NCBI RefSeq assembly: GCF_932526225.1
Contig: NC_064044.1
Location: 12,352,084-12,416,083, forward strand
DNA length: 64,000 bases
Source of the DNA: Nematostella vectensis
Taxonomy: Eukaryota; Cnidaria; Anthozoa; Actiniaria; Edwardsiidae
Direction: 5' to 3'
The translations under genes were made by a program, and so were the position numbers. Below are positions 26,840 through 46,012 of this stretch, piece after piece. Position 1 is the stretch's first letter, and every line of letters begins with the position of its first letter. Under the pieces are notes generated by a model. The model was not told the origin of the DNA, searched no databases, and saw nothing but the letters and a program-made list of their open reading frames with translations.

Positions 26840-29800
26840 ATGGAACAGAGAGAGACACTTATTTACAATGCAAAACTTTCGGAGCAATGTGATAGATACG
26901 ATGAGATGGCAAAAATCATGAAGGAGGTGTCTGAAAAATATCCAAAACTCAGCAAAGAAGAAAGAAACTTGTTATCCGTTTCTTACAAGAACATTGTGGG
27001 CCAAAGACGGTCTTCCTGGAGAGTCATTTCAAGCATCGAGGAAAAGACCGCCGAGTCAAGTTCCCTTGCGATCGTCAAGAAATACAAGGCCTGTATTGAG
27101 AAGGAACTAAAAGACTTGTGCAAGGAAGTGTTGGTGAGTCCATGCATGCACCTGGCGGCATTTTATACAATGAAACCCGAATAACTCGAATTTTATTAAC
27201 TCGAACTCGGTTAACTCAAACTTCCCTTGAGCTAGCCTCGAGTATCATAGAGATATTCTGGAGTGATTGTAATTTTTAAACTGTTTTGTGCCTTCGCTTT
27301 GAGGGTTCGAGTAGGGCTTCCATACTGTACATACTGTATATATTTCTTGTCTGCTCTTTAAGAGGAAAATTTGGCAGTGTCGGGTACCAGTTTTTGGTGA
27401 ACCATATTCATCTTCTGTTTAACGAACATATTTGGTTATTTCGATTGATTTATTCTTGCAGGGTATACTAGAGCGCTTGATTCCTGGCGCAGAGGACGAA
27501 GAGAATAAGGTGTTTTACTTCAAATTGAAAGGGGATTATTATCGATATTTAGCTGAGTTTTCTCATGGGCAGGAGCATAAAGGTAAGATTTAACTTACTT
27601 AGACAGAGGGGCGGCGGAATCCTAAATGTAGAAGTGGGGGGAGGGGGGGGAGGGATTGTAACCATAGGGGTTGGGGGTACATGGGGACCCTGACCAGCGT
27701 ATTTTCGTATGCGAGAGGCAAAACTCAATATTTTTTTCACGCCGTAATCAAGTTAGAATGGGCCATATTACAGACAATAGGGACACTGGGAATTTGAGCG
27801 AGAAAGCGGAATGCTTACCCCTCCCCCCGGGGAGATGTGAAATTTTTGAAGCGACAAAACCCTATTTTCTGCATTTATGTTCTTCCGTCTGTCCGTGAAG
27901 AATCATCATCTGACAAAGAGGAACAAAATGATATATTGTGCTGCCATAGCAACACAACATGACGTCATTATGACGCCATTTAAGGACATATGGCTATAAA
28001 TAACCTATCTTTCGAAACCTTTGCATAGAACATCCAAAATCCAAATAAGTTATCATAATCAGTTCATATTAAAAAAGCGACCGATGTTCTTCCAAAAAAT
28101 TATCTTTGTGACGTCACGATGACGTCACTTAAGTGATCAGAAACGTTTTTTTTAGATATGTATTTCTGTGTCTTTTTTCAATAATCTTATTATCTTGCAG
28201 TAGACATATATTATTAGTGACACTGTTTCTATGACAACAATATATGACACCTGTGACGTCATTGATTAGCAACTAATAACCTTTGGCATAGCATAAGTTT
28301 GCGAATGGACTCTTAATTAAGTAATATTTTAAATATCTTTCCCCAAAATATTTTGTTTTCTAATTTTTATTTAAAATATAGGAACATAGAAAGGATTTTA
28401 GTTTAAAAAAAAAACAGCGATTTTTAGCTAATTATGTGACATGAGCATCCGCCATCTTGGATTTAATCAAAGTTATTTATTTTAATCAATAACAACTGGA
28501 TGGCAAAATCTAAAGCTTTTTGAAAACATGTCTCCAAACTTTGTTGCTATGGTTACCAGGGTAACATATCAAAATTTTGTCTACAGCAAACTGCTCCCAG
28601 ATAAATTTTAGGAAAAGTCATCAAATTTCAATGCTCTAGCCCTACTAGTCCAAAAATTATTACAGATCAAAGGTGTTGGGGTTAATCAACGATCTGTTTT
28701 TGTTATAAACCCATTTCCTCCAACGACACCCACCTCCTATCCCCCTCATAGATCCCCCCACTGGGCGTTCGCGCTCAACACAGGGTCCCCTTCACCCGTA
28801 AATCGACCCATGGTCGCTCTTACTGTCATTATAATGGTTGTTTCGTTGACATCTTCTTATAACTGTTTTAGAAGAGGCCGAAAATGGCAACAAGGCTTAC
28901 AAGGAAGGCACAGAGCTCGCAGTGAAGTCTATGTCGCCTACTGATCCTATTCGTCTGGGACTGCATCTCAACCACTCGGTGTTTTACAAAGAGATCCTTG
29001 ATGATTCAGACGCTGCAGTAGGTCTTGCCAAAAAGGTACAAATAGCTAATTCAGGGTGTAGTGGGTCGTTTTCCAGACGATTATCCTCGGGTACCCAGGG
29101 CGTTGCGGAGATCGGGCACACAGGGAGCGCGTCTTTCAGTGCTCTTTCGATCTCGCGCGCTCCCTGTGTGCCCGATCTCCGCGACGCCCTGGTTGACCGA
29201 GGATGCCAGACGATTGGATTCGAACGCGAAAGCGAGCCTTTGGCAGATTTGTGTCTCTTTACAGCCTTTTTCTTAACAGGCTTTTTTTCTTATAAAAATA
29301 ATGCATTTTAAACCGTTTTTAGCTTCAGGCTATGCTGTAAAACGAACAAAAAAAACTTTCGCGCTAAAGTTTCATCATCTTAAAAATGGTGCAGGGGCTG
29401 TTGGAAGGGAAGGCCCATTGAGTGTGCAGGGGCTGCTCGAAAGGGATGGGGGCTCTTTGAACATGCAGGGGCTGTTGGAAGAAGAGGGAGGGGCTCTTTG
29501 AACATGCAGGGGCTGTTGGAAGAAGAGGGAGGGGCTCTGAACATGCAGGGGCTGTTGGAAGAAGAGGGAGGGGCTCTTTGAACATGCAGGGGCTGTTGGA
29601 AGAAGAGGGAGGGGCTCTGAACATGCAGGGGCTGTTGGAAGAAGAGGGAGGGGCTCTTTGAACATGCAGGGGCTGTTGGAAGAAGAGGGAGGGGCTCTAT
29701 GAACATGCAGGGGCTGTTGGAAGAAGAGGGAAGGGCTCTGAACATGCAGGGGCTGTTGGAATAAGAGGGAGGGGCTCTTTGAACATGCAGGGGCTGTTGG

Positions 29801-30396
29801 AAGAAGAGGGAGGGGCTCTTTGAACATGCAGGGGCTGTTGGAAGAAGATGGATGGGGCTCTGAACATGCAGGGGCTGTTGGAAGGGGAGGGGGCCAATTG
29901 AGTATGCATGGGCTTATGGAAGGGAGGGCTCTTTGAGCATGCAGGGGCTGTTGGAAGAAGAGGGAAGGGAAACATATGCTCTGCCTTTGTTTTATATTAA
30001 ATCTGTAAGCATTTGTTTGACAAACTGGTGTTGTTGTCTAGGCTTTAGAAGAGGCGATGGACGAGTTGGATAAGCTTGGGGAAGATGCCTACAAAGACAG
30101 CACTCTCATCATGCAGCTACTAAAGGATAACTTGAGTGTAAGTTAAACCCTGTTAAATACCATGAGGGTATGTTTTCCCGAGCCAAGTACATGGCATCCT
30201 TCCTGGGCATCCTGTGGTACACAGGAAACCTGGCACGATAAGCTTTTTATTATACCCCCAACTACAGTTCGATGATAGAAATAATCGACTTAACCGGAAT
30301 CGTGTTGATATAATAGGCTTGTAACCACCAATTTTGTTATTTCAGTTATGGAAAACAGAGGTCGATGACAATGAAGAAGATGGCCCCAAACACTAG
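26840..30396 (+). CDS. 14-3-3 protein (gene 3)
   Basis: Five coding exons: 26840-27133, 27462-27582, 28872-29035, 30042-30137 and 30346-30396. They join in phase to give 241 residues. The phosphopeptide-binding residues are intact (K50, R57, R126, Y127), including [14 protein letters not shown] and [10 protein letters not shown]. The signature region reads [20 protein letters not shown], with His replacing Ala and Phe found in most members. The C-terminal tail ([16 protein letters not shown]) is acidic. Exon boundaries match those of the other two 14-3-3 genes; it follows gene 2 head-to-tail with 1.45 kb between, suggesting tandem duplication. Intron 3 contains a hairpin element 37 bp after the splice donor and a 41-bp minisatellite. 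A polyadenylation signal AATAAA lies at 30738-30743. Confidence 0.93.
29072..29213. mobile_element. Fold-back (long inverted repeat) element
   Basis: Two arms of about 60 bp (29072-29131 and 29154-29213) are inverted copies separated by about 22 bp. The best-matched core is GAGATCGGGCACACAGGGAG against CTCCCTGTGTGCCCGATCTC. Outer ends carry CCAGACG / CGTCTGG. It looks like a foldback MITE. It lies just downstream of the exon 3 splice donor of 14-3-3 gene 3. Confidence 0.75.
29393..29970. repeat. Minisatellite, ~41-bp unit, in intron 3 of 14-3-3 gene 3
   Basis: About 14 tandem copies containing AACATGCAGGGGCTGTTGGA and AGAAGAGGGAGGGGCTCT, with 38- and 41-bp length variants alternating in part. 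Long minus-strand ORFs across it (Pro/Ser/Phe-rich) are repeat artefacts. Confidence 0.95.
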
Positions 30397-31026
30397 AAAT
30401 ACTAGCCTTGTTTTACTTTCTCAATAAGTTCAATGTTGCTGCAATATTTGCCAAAACTGTTGGATTTAGCCTAGGTGTCAGAAGATATAATTTAATTCGA
30501 GAATACCAAGTAATCCCTTTCTAGGATAAACGTAAGGGAATGTCACTTGGCTTGATCTCCCTATATGTTCTTCCCCTAATGCCTAGATCTGTCAAACTTC
30601 TGAATCATTTAATTACAGAGAAGGTCCATACAGTTACCTTCCCTCGGTAAAAACCCTTGTGAAAAACCTCAGGAGGGGAGGGGGGGGATGGATCTCTTCT
30701 GGTATCACTTCAATTTAATATGTGCAAATTCTTATTTAATAAAGGCAAGTTTACTTTCAATCAAATAGTACATTAAAAATAAGGAATAATCACAAATGAT
30801 GAGACATGCTGTTGAAGGTTATGCAAATTTTACACTCGAAACTCTGAAGCTCCTGGGTATAAATACATCCAACCTTCATCCCTCACTCATCATGGACAAC
30901 AAGGACTCGTACAGTAATGACTCAGCATATAATAAGGAAACCAGCTAAAGCTTCACATGATGCAATTCTTTCAATCTAAATACAAAATGTTACAGGAATA
31001 TCTTTACAAGGCAGTTGATTCGCTAC
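30397..31026. other. Convergent intergenic region between 14-3-3 gene 3 and SKP1
   Basis: Two genes end towards each other 630 bp apart. The stretch CTTATTTAATAAAGG (30731-30745) gives AATAAA on the plus strand and ATTAAA on the minus strand, so both transcripts could use overlapping polyadenylation signals. No exon is seen. Confidence 0.45.
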
Positions 31027-38373
<7,347 letters not shown>

Positions 38374-41300
38374 ATGGCGCCCAAATCGGATGTCTCCCAA
38401 ATAAGGGAAGCATCGCCTTTTATGGGAAAACTACACAGGCGATTTCGCTCGGATTCCGTGTATGGTATTCCTGTGGACGCAAAGAAGCCTGGTCAAACTG
38501 AACAGAAAAAGTCAAAACAACAAATTTGCTGAGAACGCTGAAAGTGATTATAAAACGATAAAAGAACGCAAACCTTGCTTGGATCTCACTACTTTTGGGT
38601 CTTTTATAATGTCAGAAACTTCTGTTTTCCACAGATTTCAAATCTGGCTGACAAATTTGGTGTTCAGACGAGAAATTGTCAGTGTTCAGGTAAAGTTTTT
38701 AGTTATCCAAAGAGTCTAAGTTTGTAAACACAATTTCAAGGATCAATCACTATACTATATACTCTCTTATAGTGTTGATATTATCTGGGTTTATGAAATG
38801 TTGTCTTTCTTCTCTTTGTCGTTCTCTCTCTTCTGGACAGGGAGCTTAATATCAACGACAGCCTTATTAATAATAATAATAATATTTATTTATAAAGCAC
38901 TAAAACATATTCTAGAGCGCTAAATAAAATAAAATATAGAAAACAAATATTACAATATAGAAATGAATAATTAACAACTACTTTATAGATTGTTAGCCCT
39001 AGGCGGAACATTGCACACAGTCATAGACAGACTAATAGCAGCGCAACAGAAGCCCTTTGATGATTTCCACGATTTATCCTTTTTCCAGTTACAATAGCCA
39101 TTCCCTTTGCACGTTTTAGAAATCGACTAACAAAGGATGCCATGCGATATCCTCATTGACAAAAAGCTTAAGATTTCGATGCAAACAAGCATAACGAGCT
39201 TCTTTGCGTAGAATTAATCGCTTTTATATAAACAACTCACTCTCATGATAAGTTAAATACCTCGAACATTTTGCCAACATGGTTGTTGGCAATTACAGTT
39301 ATTAGTGATTGTATAAATATTCAGAAAAAAAAGAATCTGTAGAAATACGGTTTTGTGCCGTTGAAATGCACCTTCTTTGTTGATGTTTTTAGCCAAATTT
39401 TCTTATTTAAATCAAGCAATAAACCAAAATTTTATAGCATTGTTATTATCACTCACAATAAATTTTAGATCCCATTTTAAAATCAAGCTCCCGTAAGCGA
39501 CCAACACCTATTGTTCAAGTTTTTGGCGCCCAGTGGTCGCTTATGAGAGCAAGCTCTCGTAAAAGACCAGCTCCAACGACCGCAATTTTCAGTTCCCAAG
39601 GTGGTCGCTTACAAGCGCGTCAACTGTATTACAGGAAGTACATAACTCTATATAAGAGAAAATACTAAAAGTATCCTTGTTTGCTTTATTTCCCTAGGTT
39701 GGTGGCCCTGATTCAGATACAAATGCAGTTGCAAGCCATGTAGACATCGATTGTGCTAGCTCCACTCTCTGTCTATCAGGGGGACAGATGAGAGTTAAAG
39801 ATATTGAAAAAGTCCTTGAGGCCTATAAAAACAAGGGACAACTGAAGCATGTTATCCTTGAAGGTAATACAGAGCAGTAGCAGGGGGGGCGCAATTCAGA
39901 AAAACTAAGAAAATATTGGAGGGTAGAGCCATTACCTTATATTACATTACTGTCATTACCAATTTAATTCTTTAAAATATTGGGGGGGGGGGGATGCCCC
40001 CAGTGACCCACCCCCTGCTACAGCACTGTAATAAGAAACTGGCTTGTTCAGGTAATAAGTTCATAACCAATTTAAATTGCTTAATTATTCCTGTTATGTC
40101 TGTCATGTCTAATGAATATCAAAACAACTCACTGGACAAGGAGAACAGGGGAGTTGAGTTAGGAGATCATGTGACTGTTTGAGTGGCAAACTTGCGTGCA
40201 CAAAATTACAGCACAAAAAGCAACTTTTCAGTGCTAAAGAAAAAAACAGAATTCTTTTAGGATTTATGTTCATTTAAAGCACAGAGTGGGCACTAATTTC
40301 TGATTTTAAGAAAAAAAAACTATGCTTTTTCCAGGTTTGGAAATTTATAATCTTCCAGCTGGGATTGGCTCTTTTACAAATTTGAGGACGTTGAGCTTAC
40401 AGAACAACTATTTGGAGGTGCTGCCCTGGTCACTTATTTACCTGAAGCAACTGAAGAAATTGGATGTGTCTTTTAACGAATTAGTAAGTCGATATATGAG
40501 TTGAGTTAAGGGTGCTACTTGGAGCTGGTGCAGTAGACACACAAACCCTCTTGCCAATAAAGAGCAGTTGTTTCTTATTGAAGGATATTCAAGCATTAGA
40601 CTCTTAGAGTTGATTTACTGAATGTTTGTAAAATCTCTCAACTCTCTGGTCTCAGAGCTAAATATGATATTTGCCTCAAATTTGCTGTAAAATCTGTGAT
40701 ACCCTAGAAAATAGAGTGAATATTTTATGCATTTGTTGTATTTTAGAAAGATCATGATTTGTGACATGATCGATACATGATTTGTATTAAGCAAGAAAAA
40801 TGTATGGTCAATTTATTACTAAGCTAATTATTGAACTGCTTATTTAAGGTTGGTTCTCACTTGGATGTAAGCGGAACGCATGTAGTTTTCCAATTCACAC
40901 TAAAACATAAGCGCAAGAGAACGCAACTGCTTGATTTTCTTGCGCTTGACCGATTCTCACTTGTGTTGCGCTTCCGTTTGCGCTTATGCTTGCGTCCTAG
41001 TGAGAACCAACCTTTAGCAAGGAAGAATCTAGGTTGTTAAATTCCAGTACTACTGTACATGTAATCATAATATTCAATTTCTTATTAGAGTTCATTACCA
41101 CATACAATTGGATATCTACCAAGCCTAGAATCGTTTGCAGCAACTAACAACAACATAAGCACCATTCCAAACGAGGTGCTTAACCTCTCAAGGCTCAGGA
41201 GTCTCCATCTGGCAGACAACCCCCTGGTGTCCCCACCATGTGAAGTTGTGTCAGAAGGAGTAAAAGCTGTCTTTGAATATTTAAGAAAAAGACAAGAAAG

Positions 41301-41920
41301 GAGGGATCTATTTGAAGGCTATAACAAGGAATATGATACATTTGCATTCACAACAAAAATACCAAGTCTGCTTCACATTTCTATAAAGTAAGTCAGTCTT
41401 TTTTACTTATTTTACACCTGATGGTGTATTACTGGTTTGTCCCTTTTACGGAACATGCAGAATTTTTTTTCAGCATGTTTTTGTGTGTGTGTGTATCTTC
41501 TACTTTTTTTTTGTTTTCCATGATATTTTATAGGCTTTTTGTTACAGGAAATTTTGTTTCCTGGTAAGGGTGGGTGGAAAAAAATTTGCATGGTACAGTA
41601 CTATCCCCTAAAAATCTTATCTGATGGTGTTTTATGTGCTGTCCTTAGCTTAGAAAACCAGAAAAGGTCTAACTTGATTTTTTTCTTTTTACAGGTGCAT
41701 CCTACGATGTAATATTGACTTTCTGAGTGCTGCATACGTTCCACCCAGAATAAGGGCAGCATTATCAGATGAAGAGACAGTAATGAAAAACTCAATCTGT
41801 ATCTGCAAGTGTAGCAAATGCAACAAGTACTTCTCCAAGAAAGCATATTTTGAAATCCATGATTGCAATGGGAATGTCTTTAAACGTAAAATTCAACCAA
41901 ACACATCAAGAACAACATGA
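38374..41920 (+). CDS. Leucine-rich repeat protein with C-terminal Cys/His cluster
   Basis: Six exons proposed: 38374-38457, 38635-38689, 39717-39863, 40335-40483, 41089-41387 and 41695-41920. They join in phase to 319 residues. About four SHOC2-type leucine-rich repeats occupy the middle (LPAGIGSFTNLRTLSLQNNY, LPWSLIYLKQLKKLDVSFNE, IPNEVLNLSRLRSLHLADNP). The C-terminus has CSKCNKYFSKKAYFEIHDC, a C-x2-C-x12-H-x-C arrangement that could bind zinc. I do not recognise the orthologue. Exons 3-6 are firm. Exon 1 and its donor (GT at 38458) are tentative; they were chosen because they keep ISNLADKFGVQTRN in frame. The exon 3 acceptor is set at the CAG before 39717, as an AG 18 bp upstream (at 39696-39697) would break the frame with exon 2. 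Intron 2 contains a Tigger 3' end. The protein is likely an intracellular scaffold; no enzyme domain is seen. Confidence 0.75.
39136..39628 (+). mobile_element. 3' fragment of the same Tigger/pogo family
   Basis: The segment matches the end of the element at 20.8-22.9 kb. It covers the last transposase codons (ILIDKKLKISMQTSITSFFA then stop near 39212), the 3' non-coding part and the right terminal inverted repeat ending CAACTG at 39621-39626, followed by TA. The first part is missing. It sits in intron 2 of the LRR gene. Confidence 0.85.
39885..40026. mobile_element. Small MITE with G-rich/C-rich core in the LRR gene
   Basis: Left end GTAGCAGGGGGGGCGC and right end CCACCCCCTGCTACAG are imperfect inverted repeats. 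A poly-G run occurs inside. It lies in intron 3 of the LRR gene. Confidence 0.5.
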
Positions 41921-42830
41921 GTGCAAAATCTTTATGGATTTTATTTAACTATTATTCATGCAAAGCATGAAGGCAAATCTTACAATTTTCTCTGTACATG
42001 GTTCCCTGGTTCTACAGCCTTGAACGACTCTCTATTTAGTGACCAGCAAGTTTGTAATGAGAAATTGGGCTCCGCTGGGTCCATGAAATAGAGAGACATT
42101 AGAGGCTCTAGAACCAGGGTATGTACTTGGTAAATACTTATAACATTTTTTATAACTTTTTTTGCATTTTCTTTCTAAATCCATTTAATTTATTATTGAT
42201 TAAATTTTACTGTACTGGTGTGCCTGGAAAACAGGATACAGTATGTAAATATTGATCAAGACTTTTTCTATTCTTACTTGTTTTTCTACTCACAATGTGG
42301 ACTGAAATGCTTACATGAAACAGACAAATGCACATCACAAAAAGGAAAAATGTAATGTACTCACATGCGGTTCATCAACTATATGGGGCTTTCTGTGAAT
42401 CTCCAAGATTTTGGCCGTGTTTCATCATCATGTGAATTCTTAGTGCAAGTTGCCAATTGCAAATAACATAAGGTATTGTGTGTTTCAGGTCAAACTGCAC
42501 CTTGGTTCACACAAAAATGGCAGAAGTAAAAACAAATTATAATAACTGATGTTCAATCCCTGAATATCTCCTAGCCTGAGAGTCAGACCCCTTTTTATCT
42601 TAGTTATGAAGTACATTATTTCCTCTCCAATTTCAGAAAAATATAAATTGCCTGATACTGAGGCTAAATATCTTCTTATTTAAGAACCCTGAGTACTGCT
42701 TTCCTTTCAAACAACATCAGGGCTTAACTGTTTGTATGTATATATAAAAGTTTGGTCCACATATGGTATTTGCTTATGCAATGTTAACCAAATGTGTTTT
42801 GCAAATTTAGTTTGACCTGTGTAGAGATGC
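41921..42830. other. Convergent intergenic region between LRR gene and transporter 1
   Basis: No exon is recognised. The two genes end towards each other. On the minus strand AATAAA occurs near 42189, a possible polyadenylation signal for the transporter. Confidence 0.4.
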
Positions 42831-45800
42831 CTAGCTACTTTGAATCTCTTCTCTTGGTGTTACTAGAGTGCCATCAAAAAGCCTTTCAATCTGCTCCAAT
42901 GTCTTGCCTTTTGTTTCTGGAACAAACATCAAAACAAACAAAAACCCTAGAAAAGACAGTCCCCCATAAAACCAGTAGGTGCCTTGGATAGTGATGGCAT
43001 CTTCAATGTTCACAAAAGTCTTTGTAACTGCAAATGCCAGAGACCAGTTACACAAGGTGGAGATACTGCTTGCAATTCCACGCGCTTGAAGAGGGAAAAT
43101 CTCGGACATGACAAGCCATGGAACTGGACCCCAGGCAAGAGCAAACACCAAATTGAACACTACAATGCTTGTTATCGCCAACCAAGAGATTTTACCAGCA
43201 GGTATGGAATGATGGATGGATTCAAGCAAAGCTGGAGTTGGGGTTGGCTGCTCTTGAGTTGTAGGGATGTAAAGTTCAAAGTAGAATCCAAGTGCTATCA
43301 AGCTTACAGTCATGCCTAGGGCTGTTGTCCAAAGAAGAAGCTTTCTCCCTGCCTTGTCTACTACCAGGCATGCAATGCCGGTACCTACAAACTGAACAGC
43401 TCCAATAATAACAGAGACAGCTTTACTATCTTGGAAACCTGCTTGGTGAAAGATGCTTGCAGAGTTGAAAAGTATAGCATTGATTCCACAGAATTGCTGG
43501 AAGAACATGAGCGCGATGCTGATAAAGAGGGGCTTCATGATTGCTGGCCGGCAGAACTCTGCACATGACATGGACTGAGTATTATCTAAAACAGTAGGAG
43601 ATTATTTCATCAGCAAGTATTGGTGATTGATGTTAATTAGGTAATGGTCACACGCGGGATTAGTGTCCTTTACTGAGGATATATTTTATTCTTGAATGAA
43701 AAAAATATTACCCTTAATAAAACTGCTCTATTCTTTTCAATCCCTTATTTACAATTTACAATCGCTTATTTTATGGATTATAATCTAAGTATTGTTCTCT
43801 AAAAATGCAATAAAGCATGTTTACCCACAGAAAAGCACAAAATCCCCACAAATACATATGTTCAGTTAAGTGTTTCTCACCCATAGTTGCTTCAATACGA
43901 TAGCATTCCTCTTCAACATCAGCTTCTGGCCCTCGGAACCACATCATTGCATCCAAAGCATCACGCCTTCGCTTGTGGCTGAGCGACCACCGAGGGGTCT
44001 CAGGTACGAAAAACATCAGGACAACAAGTAATGCAGGGAATATCGCACCGCTACAGGCAAGCCACCTCCACTTTAACACTACCCCCATGCTGTATGCTAA
44101 GAGGAGACCCATCGTGACAGCTAGCTGATTGACACTGCCGAGCATGCCACGGAGACTGGGGGAAGATATTTCAGCTATATAAACCTGTGGAAACAGAATG
44201 TAACAGAAAGAATGCAAAATATTTGTGATATACTACACAGAACACTAACAAGTCTAATGCATGGGTAGATCTAGGGGGTTCCGAGCAGGCCCTGCCTCCC
44301 TATTTTTTTTTTTTTTTTTGCTTTAAAATAACAACAAATAAACAGAAAACCCCCCACTTTCTTGAAACCTTTGCTTCTGCCCCCCCCCCCCCCCCTTTGG
44401 GAACTCCTGGGTCCGGCCCTGGAATGCAAAATATTCTGAATACACACTAAAGACACAGCTACATAAACTCTAATAGATGTTGTTTGAAATTATAGTTGTT
44501 AGACACTGCAAGTTTTTTTTTTTTTTTCATTTTCAGGAGTATAGTGAGTATAGTGATCAGAATGATGTCAAATGATTATTGTCTGTATATTTTGTTTACT
44601 CATGGCTTGGGATAATTTAAAACATGTAGAGTCAAGAGATGTGAAAAGTCTTCAACAGTGAAAGAGCACGAGGTAAAAGAAATAATATGAAGAGTTAATT
44701 TAATATACTGAGATTTGGGAATTTATTTGAGTTTTAATTAATTATTGTTGTTTTTCTATTCCCTGCTTTCAGCATACAAATATATAATTTCTAATATATT
44801 TTAGGGTTTAAGGTAATTTCTTTGCTTTTTAAAACTTACTTACAGGTACAGTAAGAGAAACCATCCCAACAGCCAGCCCAGTGATGAATCGTCCAATGTA
44901 CAGCATATAATGGGAATTAGCATAGGCAATAAGCATCCAGCCAACCTCAAATGGTACAGCACAAGCCATAATTGTACCTTTACGGCCAAAGTATTCCAAC
45001 GTCCAACCTCCTAACGGGGCTCCCAAGATGGCACCCAGCGTAACTAGAGACTGTGGATATTGAGAAGCGATTTTAATTGAGTTGCACTATAGTTTTGCGT
45101 GCATACATACAGTATACTGAACAGCAGTTCAAATGGTATACAGTGCATTAGTTTTGCTATAATTGGAGCATATTGTTGTAATAACTTAAAAGTTATTACA
45201 ACAACATGCTCCAACTTAAAAGTTATTACAATTAAAACTGTCAAATATTTTGATCCCCTGACAGGGGGTAAGAGTGGTGCTTCAAAAAGTCACGTGATCT
45301 TTTAGCGCAAGTCCCCTATTGGAGGGTCTTCACCACGCCCACTTTTGGGACCACTCTGCTGATTCTGTTATTTGAAGAGGGCTGTCAACTAATATTTTTT
45401 ACCTTATAGGTTTATAGTGCGCTGAGTGCTAAAGCAAGTAATTATGGGAAATCCCTTATTCCGTTTCTTTTTTATATTATTTTTTTAACTATTGACCCTA
45501 GAACTAATTTGCTTACGCACCCTCCCACCCCTGCGGTAATTGGTAGAACGAAACACAAAACGCGAAACGTAAACTAACACAAATAAAAGGTTCCAAAAAC
45601 AATTTCAACTAAATGCATGTCCCAAGATAGTGTAGATTCCGAAAACCTTCGTTACAAAAACTTTACACCTAAACAATCTTGTCACCGCTGGCGATCGTTT
45701 AGATCACCACAAACAACAAAACAATGCACAAAAACTCACCGAAAACCACGATCCCTGAGATACTGTTAGCTTCACAGACTCCTTACTCTCTGCTATAAGG

Positions 45801-46012
45801 TCCTCTAACGCGGAAGACGAATATCCCAGGCAGAATCCAAAGCTTAGAGGACCTAGAGCGGCGATAAACGTTGCTAGCACCATTCGTCCGACTCTGTCCT
45901 TGCCGTGACTTAGGCTTATTGAGCGTTCTGCTTGAACCATTGGGTTTCCTCGATCCAAAGGATCGTCCAACGACCCGTATTTCGTAGCTGCAGCTAAATC
46001 AGCGTCAATCAT
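42831..46012 (-). CDS. SLC2/GLUT-family sugar transporter (copy 1)
   Basis: Four exons on the minus strand: 46012-45740, 45050-44844, 44184-43881 and 43585-42831. They join in phase to 512 residues with about 12 membrane segments, typical of major facilitator sugar transporters. Family motifs in order: EYFGRKGTIM after TM2; PETPRW (221-226) after TM6; QQFCGINAI (about 291) in TM7; VDKAGRKLLL after TM8; GPVPWLVMSEIFP in TM10; and PETKGKTLEQIE after TM12. It would carry glucose or a related sugar (GLUT8- or trehalose-transporter-like) across a membrane; the substrate is not deducible. The start is the ATG at 46012. A longer reading upstream would begin with a TTG and is rejected. The second copy lies 1.6 kb upstream in the same orientation with the same intron positions. 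Confidence 0.93.
44256..44425. mobile_element. MITE with poly-T and poly-C core in transporter 1 intron 2
   Basis: The ends GGGTAGATCTAGGGGGTTCC and GGGAACTCCTGGGTCC are imperfect inverted repeats, with A/T and C homopolymers inside. Resembles the G/C-core MITEs elsewhere in the window. Confidence 0.4.

Noticed and set aside
29364-29975. Pro/Ser/Phe-rich minus-strand ORFs
   Set aside because: Readings of the 41-bp minisatellite in 14-3-3 gene 3 intron 3.
38462-38719. 85-codon ORF as the N-terminus of the LRR protein
   Set aside because: Its frame gives an unlikely sequence across exon 2; the alternative frame ISNLADKFGVQTRN joins cleanly to exon 3 using the CAG at 39714-39716.
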